From an uncultured Collinsella sp. (lineage in GTDB: Bacteria > Actinomycetota > Coriobacteriia > Coriobacteriales > Coriobacteriaceae), in assembly GCA_900550825.1 (NCBI GenBank), contig URTZ01000111.1, forward strand, positions 1-6,465: a stretch of 6,465 bases of DNA, in the 5' to 3' direction. Both the position numbers and the translations under genes were made by a program. The notes under the pieces are model-generated. The model was not told where the DNA came from, searched no databases, and saw only the letters and a list, made by a program, of their open reading frames with translations. Below, in pieces: positions 1 to 4,152 of this stretch (position 1 is the stretch's first letter; every line of letters begins with the position of its first letter).

Positions 1-24
1 TGTTAAAACGCCGGAACAGATCCC

Positions 25-960
25 CTAATGCTCGATCCAGCAGCGAAGCGTCTCGCCAGCTTGCAAGTGGCGCAGGTTTTCCGCGGCGATGTCGACCACG
101 TTATTGAGCGTAGCCTCCAGGTGGAACCATCCGGAGACGTGCGGTGTGATGAGCATGTTGGGCGCATCCCACAGGGGGCTTGTCTCAGGCAGCGGCTCGG
201 GGTCGGTGACGTCGACCGCGGCGCCGGCAAGATGTCCCGACTCCAGGGCGGCAACCAAGTCGTCAGCAACCACGAGGTCGCCGCGGCCGCCGTTGGCAAA
301 GAAAGCGCCTGGTTTCATCGCGGCGAAGAATTCGGCGTTCGCCAGACCGCGGGTCTCGGGTGTGCTGGGCATAAAGGTTGCGACGACGTCGGCCTCGGCC
401 AGGCGCTCGGGCAGGGCGTCCATGCCGTCCATGTCCTCAAACACAATGGGGTAGACGAGCGGATGGCGCTTGATGCCGCGGACGTGCGCACCCATACTGC
501 GGCAGAGCGTGGCGAAGTGGCCGCCGATATCGCCCGCGCCCAGCACCAGCACGTTGGCGTTTTTGAGCGAGGTGACCGGGCCCAAGTCCTCCCAGCGATG
601 CTCGCGCTGCAAGTCGTGGTAGCCGGGCAGGCGCTTCATCATGGAAAGGACCATGGCAAACATATGCTCGCTCACGGCCTGGCCGTAGGCGCCTACCGAG
701 CAGGAAAGCTTAGCGTCGGCTGGCACGGTGCCGGCGGCTAAGTAATCGTCATAGCCGGCAGTCTGCAATTGCAACAGCTGGAGATGTTCGCATGCCGTGA
801 GCATGTCAGGGTCGATGTTGCCCAAGATCACGTCGGCGTTGGCGACCTGCTCGCGCGTGGCGGCGTCGGCACTCGTGTAGAAAAAGTTCTCGCCCGGAGC
901 ACTCGACTCAAGAATTGCGCGATGGCGGTCGTTGACGGGCAGCAAAACCAGGATGTTCAC
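25..960 (-). CDS. NAD(P)-dependent D-isomer-specific 2-hydroxyacid dehydrogenase
   Basis: A 311-residue cytosolic oxidoreductase of the D-2-hydroxyacid dehydrogenase family, which interconverts 2-oxoacids and D-2-hydroxyacids. The nucleotide-binding glycine motif GAGDIG is at residues 141-146. The family triad is present: Arg226 in NGGRGD, Glu255 in DPEPLP and His274 in TPHVSG. After the second Rossmann strand the sequence is GIKRHP (162-167), basic where NAD enzymes usually carry an acidic residue, which suggests NADPH preference (inference). The length fits glyoxylate/hydroxypyruvate reductase-like members, but the substrate cannot be read from the sequence. The start chosen is GTG at 960: GGAGAGG lies about 7 nt upstream and the following MNILVLLP is the normal first beta strand. 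An in-frame ATG at 1026 would add 22 residues translated from a palindrome and is unlikely. The gene follows the map terminator, so it needs its own promoter. No clear downstream terminator is visible in the 24 bases that remain. Confidence 0.93.
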   Translation of the reverse strand: MNILVLLPVNDRHRAILESSAPGENFFYTSADAATREQVANADVILGNIDPDMLTACEHLQLLQLQTAGYDDYLAAGTVPADAKLSCSVGAYGQAVSEHMFAMVLSMMKRLPGYHDLQREHRWEDLGPVTSLKNANVLVLGAGDIGGHFATLCRSMGAHVRGIKRHPLVYPIVFEDMDGMDALPERLAEADVVATFMPSTPETRGLANAEFFAAMKPGAFFANGGRGDLVVADDLVAALESGHLAGAAVDVTDPEPLPETSPLWDAPNMLITPHVSGWFHLEATLNNVVDIAAENLRHLQAGETLRCWIEH

Positions 961-980
961 AAGCAGTCCTCTCCGCTCGA

Positions 981-1013
981 CCTGCCAAAAAGGGACAGGT
1001 TTATTTTGGCAGG
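981..1013. repeat. Palindrome upstream of the dehydrogenase (operator or REP-like element)
   Basis: Perfect 10-bp arms, CCTGCCAAAA at 981-990 and TTTTGGCAGG at 1004-1013, flank a 13-nt spacer. The element lies 20 bp upstream of the GTG start on the minus strand, where a repressor site or a 5'-leader hairpin would sit. Within it, GACAGGTTT and GGCAGGTTT form a short imperfect direct repeat. On the plus strand the right arm is followed by TTTTATC, but no plus-strand gene ends here, so a terminator role is unlikely. A weak minus-strand promoter reading (TTGCCT, 17 bp, TAAACC) would place the -10 box inside the palindrome; this is only suggestive. The alternative is a dispersed extragenic palindrome with no local role. 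Confidence 0.6.
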
Positions 1014-1032
1014 TTTTATCAGGCAAAATGCT

Positions 1033-1084
1033 AAAAAAACGCCGGGCTTCTTGATGGTTAACATATCCATCGCGAAGCCCGGCG
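1033..1084 (-). terminator. Intrinsic terminator of map
   Basis: Read on the minus strand, CGCCGGGCTTC (1084-1074) pairs perfectly with GAAGCCCGGCG (1050-1040), giving an 11-bp GC-rich stem followed at once by seven T (1039-1033). The 23-nt loop can itself pair GATGG with CCATC (1067-1071 with 1053-1057), which lengthens the hairpin beyond a 2x2 internal loop. It begins 10 nt after the map stop codon. It separates map from the dehydrogenase gene on the same strand. Confidence 0.95.
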
Positions 1085-1093
1085 CATCCACGG

Positions 1094-1981
1094 CTACCAG
1101 CTCAGCAGCTCGTAGCCGTCCTCGGTCACCACGAGCTGTACCTCGCATTGGGCCGAATCGCTACCGTCCTTAGTGCGCACGCACCAACCGTCGCCCTTGC
1201 TGATCTTGATGTCGGGCGCCCCGGCGTTGACCATGGGCTCGATGGTAAAGACCATGCCCGGAGCCATGATGGTGTCCACATCGGGTGCCTCGGTGGTAAA
1301 GCCCACAAACGGGTCCTCGTGGAACTCCTTGCCAATGCCGTGTCCGCCGTACTCGCGCACCACGCTAAAGCCGGCGTCCTCGACGGTCCTTTGCACGGCC
1401 TCGGCCATAACGGACAGCGGCAGCCATGGCTTGACGGCTGCCAGACCCGCCTCCACGCTGGCACGGGTGACGTCGACCAGGCGCTGGCGCTCGGCAGAGA
1501 CCTCGCCGATGCAGAACATGCGGCTCGAGTCGCTAAAGTAGCCGTCCAAAATCGTGGAGCAGTCCACGTTGATGATGTCGCCCTCGTGCAGCACGTCCGT
1601 ATCGCAGGGGATGCCGTGGCAGACCACGTCGTTGATCGAGGTGCATACGCTCTTGGGGTAGCCCTCGTAGTTGAGGTCGGCCGGCGTGCCACCGTGCTCG
1701 ACGGTGTAGTCGTAGATCATCTGGTCGATCTGGTTGGTGGTCATGCCCGCGGCGATGTGCTCACCTACGTAATCGAGCACGCCCACGTTGATGGCTGCCG
1801 AGCGCTTGATGCCCTCGATATCGGCGGGCGTCTTGTAGAGCGTGCGGGGCAGAACCTCCCAGCCCTCTTCCCACAGGCGCTCGAGGCGCTCGTCGAAGGC
1901 GTTATGACATTTCTTATATTTTTTGCCGCTGCCGCACCAGCAAGCGTCGTTGCGGCCAGGCACGGGTCCATTGTCAAACAT
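1094..1981 (-). CDS. map: Type I methionine aminopeptidase with N-terminal SEC-C motif
   Basis: This cytosolic metalloprotease removes the initiator methionine from nascent proteins. The protein has 295 residues. Residues 8-26 form a SEC-C zinc-binding motif (PGRNDACWCGSGKKYKKCH) with ligands Cys14, Cys16, Cys25 and His26, the type found at the C terminus of SecA and in some extended bacterial MetAPs. A linker of about 25 residues leads into the pita-bread catalytic domain. The expected metal and catalytic residues are all present: His122, Asp140, Asp151, His214, His221, Glu248 and Glu280, with spacing that closely follows the E. coli enzyme. The ATG at 1981 is preceded by AAAGGAAG with a 6-nt gap, a good ribosome binding site. 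A TATACT box upstream and a strong terminator downstream suggest a single-gene transcript, not the secY-adk-map arrangement common elsewhere. The SEC-C tag may help dock the enzyme on the ribosome (inference from family knowledge). Confidence 0.97.
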   Translation of the reverse strand: MFDNGPVPGRNDACWCGSGKKYKKCHNAFDERLERLWEEGWEVLPRTLYKTPADIEGIKRSAAINVGVLDYVGEHIAAGMTTNQIDQMIYDYTVEHGGTPADLNYEGYPKSVCTSINDVVCHGIPCDTDVLHEGDIINVDCSTILDGYFSDSSRMFCIGEVSAERQRLVDVTRASVEAGLAAVKPWLPLSVMAEAVQRTVEDAGFSVVREYGGHGIGKEFHEDPFVGFTTEAPDVDTIMAPGMVFTIEPMVNAGAPDIKISKGDGWCVRTKDGSDSAQCEVQLVVTEDGYELLSW

Positions 1982-2006
1982 GGCTAACTTCCTTTCATTC
2001 GCAGCT

Positions 2007-2012
2007 AGTATA
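2007..2012 (-). promoter_or_regulatory. Candidate -10 box for map
   Basis: On the minus strand the hexamer TATACT matches the sigma70 -10 consensus at five of six positions. It would place transcription start near position 2000, giving a leader of about 19 nt that holds the AAAGGAAG ribosome binding site. No good -35 hexamer is visible 16-18 bp upstream; the TTTTAT there is a poor match. The call therefore rests on the -10 box and its position. The -35 region touches the arm of the 67-bp palindrome. Confidence 0.4.
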
Positions 2013-2033
2013 GCCCACCCACGCGTCCATAAA

Positions 2034-2100
2034 AGTTGCGGTGATATAGTTCTGATTTAAGTGGTTTAACAGCACAAATAGGAACTATATCACCGCAACT
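2034..2100. repeat. 67-bp palindrome with perfect 19-bp arms
   Basis: AGTTGCGGTGATATAGTTC (2034-2052) is exactly repeated in inverse orientation at 2082-2100. Beyond a T/G wobble and one mismatch, a further four pairs form (ATTT 2055-2058 with AAAT 2076-2079), leaving a loop of about 17 nt. The element starts 41 nt after the radical SAM stop codon and ends just upstream of the map promoter region, with both genes on the minus strand. Read on the minus strand the stem is followed by only four T, so it may act as a weak terminator for the radical SAM transcript. The AT-rich centre, the length and the perfect arms are unlike the GC-rich terminator after map, and suggest a dispersed palindromic repeat or a non-autonomous element. 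No target-site duplication is evident at its edges. Confidence 0.8.
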
Positions 2101-2141
2101 GATGGGGCGGGATGGTGGGTAATGGCTGCTGCGTGGTTTTG

Positions 2142-2918
2142 CTAGTAGCTCACCTGGCAGGGGATGCCGAGGGCGCGCACGCGTGCGGCGATCGTGTCGA
2201 GCACCTCGGGCGCTGCTTTGGCAAGGCCGGCGACCGGCGTCTCGCGAGCCACCGTGTAGATGGTCGCTTCTTGTGGGCGAATGCGCTCAAGCGCCGCGAG
2301 CCAGGGGGCAACGTACTCCTCGCCGGTGTTGTCGATGAGCTTGCCCTGATACTCGCCGGTCAAAAAAATCGTCTGGATAATGACATGACCGTTAAAGCTC
2401 GCGAACGTCTCGATCTGGTGCTCTACATCGTAGGGGCCAACGGGCTGGTCGAGCAGCTGGATAAATGCCGGATCGACCGTATCGAGCTTGAGGATGTTGT
2501 CGTCGACCATCATGAGCGCATCGTGTACCTGGGGACGGTCGGCACGCGTGCCGTTGGAGAGCACGGCGATCTTGGAGTTTGGTGCCAGCTGGTCGCGCAG
2601 CGCGACGGCGCCGGCAATGGCCTGCGGAAACTCCGGTGCGGCGGTGGTCTCGCCGTTGCCTGCGAAGGTGATTACATCGGGGAGCTCGCCCTCGGCTGCC
2701 ATCTCGCGCAGCTTTGCCTCGAGCGCGTCGAGTACCACGGCAGCTGTGTTGTACGGCTCATGACAGGGGCGCTCGGCGTTGAGGCCGTTTTCGCAGTAAA
2801 TGCAGTCGAACGTGCAGATCTTGCCGCTGGCCGGCATCATGTTGACGCCGAGCGAGAGGCCAAGGCGACGGCTGCGAACGGGCCCAAAGATGGGGCTGTC
2901 ATTCAAAAACGTAGACAT
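2142..2918 (-). CDS. Radical SAM protein (COG0731/TYW1-like core)
   Basis: A 258-residue cytosolic protein with the radical SAM cluster motif CTFDCIYC: Cys35, Cys39 and Cys42 would hold the 4Fe-4S cluster that cleaves S-adenosylmethionine. Ahead of it the segment FGPVRSRRLGLSLGVN (11-26) is typical of the group that includes the catalytic core of the wybutosine enzyme TYW1. FAGNGE (85-90) is the glycine-rich SAM-contacting strand, followed by SNGT (121-124) and KLDT (144-147). There is no second cysteine cluster of SPASM type and no flavodoxin domain, so this is a core-only protein of unknown substrate. GAGGAG lies 9 nt before the ATG at 2918 but only 3 nt before the ATG at 2924, so 2918 is preferred; the difference is two residues (Met-Pro). 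The reading frame stays open much further upstream, into the divergent hydrolase gene, but that part is not coding. A 67-bp palindrome follows the gene. Confidence 0.9.
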   Translation of the reverse strand: MSTFLNDSPIFGPVRSRRLGLSLGVNMMPASGKICTFDCIYCENGLNAERPCHEPYNTAAVVLDALEAKLREMAAEGELPDVITFAGNGETTAAPEFPQAIAGAVALRDQLAPNSKIAVLSNGTRADRPQVHDALMMVDDNILKLDTVDPAFIQLLDQPVGPYDVEHQIETFASFNGHVIIQTIFLTGEYQGKLIDNTGEEYVAPWLAALERIRPQEATIYTVARETPVAGLAKAAPEVLDTIAARVRALGIPCQVSY

Positions 2919-2966
2919 AGGCATATGCTCCTCAAGACAATTGTGCCTAAGCATAACATCGGCTCC

Positions 2967-2991
2967 AAAGCAAGGTGCGGGCTCTTGCTTT
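2967..2991 (-). promoter_or_regulatory. Leader hairpin upstream of the radical SAM gene
   Basis: AAAGCAAG (2967-2974) and CTTGCTTT (2984-2991) are perfect 8-bp inverted arms around a 9-nt loop. The element lies about 50 nt upstream of the radical SAM start. It could be a hairpin in the 5' leader or a protein-binding palindrome. No T tract follows directly on either strand, so it is not a convincing terminator. A TATGCT hexamer lies between it and the gene (minus strand, 2957-2952) and could be a -10 box, but no matching -35 hexamer is visible. Confidence 0.4.
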
Positions 2992-3087
2992 ACAAGTTTC
3001 GTTTTTTCACGTCGCTCATTACGCCGTGCCATGAGAAGCCTCGGGTCGGGTACAGTTAATCTGTTAACAAGGCGTAAGGCAATGCGG

Positions 3088-3123
3088 GTCCATCCAACCG
3101 TACTGACGTACAACTGGATGGGC
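3088..3123 (+). promoter_or_regulatory. Imperfect hairpin just upstream of the alpha/beta hydrolase
   Basis: CCATCCA (3090-3096) pairs with TGGATGG (3115-3121), extended by a T/G wobble and a G/C pair. Inside, GTAC (3100-3103) pairs with GTAC (3108-3111) around the loop TGAC, separated from the outer stem by a symmetric 3-nt internal loop. It ends 20 bp before the ATG and just before the weak GGGGG ribosome binding site, so it could influence translation or bind a regulator. The only promoter-like hexamer nearby is TACAGT at 3051-3056, without a -35 partner. Confidence 0.35.
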
Positions 3124-3143
3124 GTTGATGATGGGGGCACAAC

Positions 3144-3941
3144 ATGGATTTTACGGTCGAGAATGCGGGCACCACGATTGCCTGTCGTGAATATGCCGGC
3201 CCGGATGTGTCGCCTGATACTCCTGCCTTGGTGTGCGTGCACGGCGCTTGTGTCGACGGCACATTTTTCGACGGCATCGCTTGTGAGCTCAGTCGCAACT
3301 ACCGCGTAATTGCCTACGACCGCCGCGGCTGTGGCGGCAGCAGCGAAGCGGCAGACGGCAGCTATAATCTTGCCGCTCAGGCCGCCGACCTGCAGGCCGT
3401 GATCGAACACGTTGGCGCTCCGACAAATGTGCTTGCGCACAGTGCCGGTACGTTGGTGGCGCTGGAGCTTCTTCGCAGCGAACCCCATCTCGTCGCCCGT
3501 GCGATTCTGCATGAGCCAGCTGTGTCGGCCGAAGGCGTCGGCATGGGTGCGGCTCCGATTTTGCTCGATATGATTGCGGTTGGAAAGGTTTCAAGGGCGC
3601 TCCGGCTTTTCTTGGGAGCTCTCGGCGACTTGGACCCCGAGGCTCCTGGGACGACCGAAGCGGAAGCCAAGCATGCCCTGCGCAATGGTCGTTGCTTTAT
3701 GGCCAATGAATACGGAACAAATATGACATATGCTCCCGACTGGGAGCGTGCCCGCGTGTCAAAGGCGGTGTCGGCTGTGTTTTTGGGCGAGCTTTCGGTC
3801 GGTACACCCCGCGAGGCGGGCACGAGGGTGGCGGCTGAGCTTTTGGACTGTCCACTCGTAATGGTTCCCGGCGCGCACAACGGCCTACGCGATCGACCGG
3901 CAGCGGCTGCCCGGGCTGTCCGTGGCATCCTGGGGCTCTAG
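3144..3941 (+). CDS. Alpha/beta-fold hydrolase
   Basis: A 265-residue protein of the alpha/beta hydrolase superfamily, with no signal peptide or membrane segment, so cytosolic. The oxyanion-hole motif is HGA (33-35). YDRRGCGGSS (58-67) is the conserved turn after strand 4. The nucleophile elbow is AHSAG (98-102) with Ser100, carrying Ala where the usual GxSxG motif starts with Gly. His245 in PGAHNG near the C terminus is the likely catalytic base. The acid is not obvious: the usual Asp position after the sixth strand reads GELS (215-218), making Glu216 a candidate. The region at about 130-200 is a helical cap. The substrate is unknown; an esterase, lactonase or peptidase-like role are all possible. 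The ATG at 3144 is preceded by only a weak GGGGG. The gene stands alone, divergent from the radical SAM gene, with no convincing terminator after it. Confidence 0.88.
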   Translation: MDFTVENAGTTIACREYAGPDVSPDTPALVCVHGACVDGTFFDGIACELSRNYRVIAYDRRGCGGSSEAADGSYNLAAQAADLQAVIEHVGAPTNVLAHSAGTLVALELLRSEPHLVARAILHEPAVSAEGVGMGAAPILLDMIAVGKVSRALRLFLGALGDLDPEAPGTTEAEAKHALRNGRCFMANEYGTNMTYAPDWERARVSKAVSAVFLGELSVGTPREAGTRVAAELLDCPLVMVPGAHNGLRDRPAAAARAVRGILGL

Positions 3942-3969
3942 CAGCCGCAATAGCCAAAGCGTGCTTCAC

Positions 3970-4041
3970 CCGCAGACGTTTCGGCCGTGCTAACAAATGT
4001 GTTCAAAACCTTACGTCTGCGGCTTCGATCGCGCCGTCTGC
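3970..4041 (+). promoter_or_regulatory. Three-copy CGTCTGC motif upstream of the signalling operon
   Basis: The heptamer CGTCTGC occurs at 4014-4020 and 4035-4041, and its reverse complement GCAGACG at 3972-3978. The first and second copies sit in a perfect 10-bp inverted repeat: CCGCAGACGT at 3970-3979 and ACGTCTGCGG at 4013-4022. Centre-to-centre distances are 42 and 21 bp, close to four and two helical turns, so the sites would face the same side of the DNA. This is how sites for a cooperative regulator often look, but the role is inferred. The 33-nt spacer and the lack of a T tract argue against a terminator for the hydrolase gene. Confidence 0.4.
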
Positions 4042-4051
4042 CAACTCATAA

Positions 4052-4110
4052 AAATGTAACAGCATTCACGTGCTTACCTGCATCGACAAGGTGTTACCCT
4101 TGTAACATTT
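4052..4110 (+). promoter_or_regulatory. TGTAACA repeats overlapping the operon promoter
   Basis: TGTAACA occurs at 4055-4061 and 4101-4107. The second copy also forms a 6-bp palindrome with TGTTAC at 4092-4097 across a 4-nt spacer. Over a longer span, AAATGTAACA (4052-4061) matches the inverse of 4101-4110 at nine of ten positions. The right-hand site covers the candidate -35 hexamer, so a protein bound there could block or aid RNA polymerase. The identity of any such regulator is unknown. Confidence 0.4.
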
Positions 4111-4128
4111 GGAACCCACCGCTACCAT
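4100..4128 (+). promoter_or_regulatory. Candidate sigma70-type promoter of the GGDEF/REC/HD-GYP-Hpt operon
   Basis: TTGTAA (4100-4105) and TACCAT (4123-4128) each match four of six consensus bases and are separated by exactly 17 bp. Transcription would start near 4135, leaving a leader of about 18 nt that carries the AAAGGG ribosome binding site before the ATG at 4153. The position fits well, while the hexamers are only moderate. Confidence 0.45.
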
Positions 4129-4152
4129 GCGAAACTATTGAAAGGGCCCCAT

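Noticed and set aside
1..24. Possible terminator after the dehydrogenase
   Set aside because: On the minus strand a short TTTT follows CCGGCG, but no stem can be completed within the sequence given.
28..741. Long plus-strand reading frame of 237 codons opposite the dehydrogenase
   Set aside because: It is antisense to a gene with full family motifs, its product resembles no family, and such frames are common in GC-rich coding DNA.
1148..1987. 279-codon plus-strand frame opposite map
   Set aside because: Antisense shadow of a gene with all MetAP metal ligands; low-complexity Val/Ala/His/Asp-rich product without domains.
2919..3512. Upstream extension of the radical SAM frame into the hydrolase gene
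   Set aside because: The extension has no family similarity, overlaps a real gene on the other strand, and a good ribosome binding site supports the start at 2918.
3970..4022. 10-bp inverted repeat read as the terminator of the hydrolase gene
   Set aside because: The spacer is 33 nt and no T tract follows; it fits better as part of a repeated upstream motif.
4138..4152. TTG start for the GGDEF/REC/HD-GYP gene
   Set aside because: It lacks a ribosome binding site and would lie about 3 nt from the predicted transcription start; ATG at 4153 has AAAGGG at good distance.
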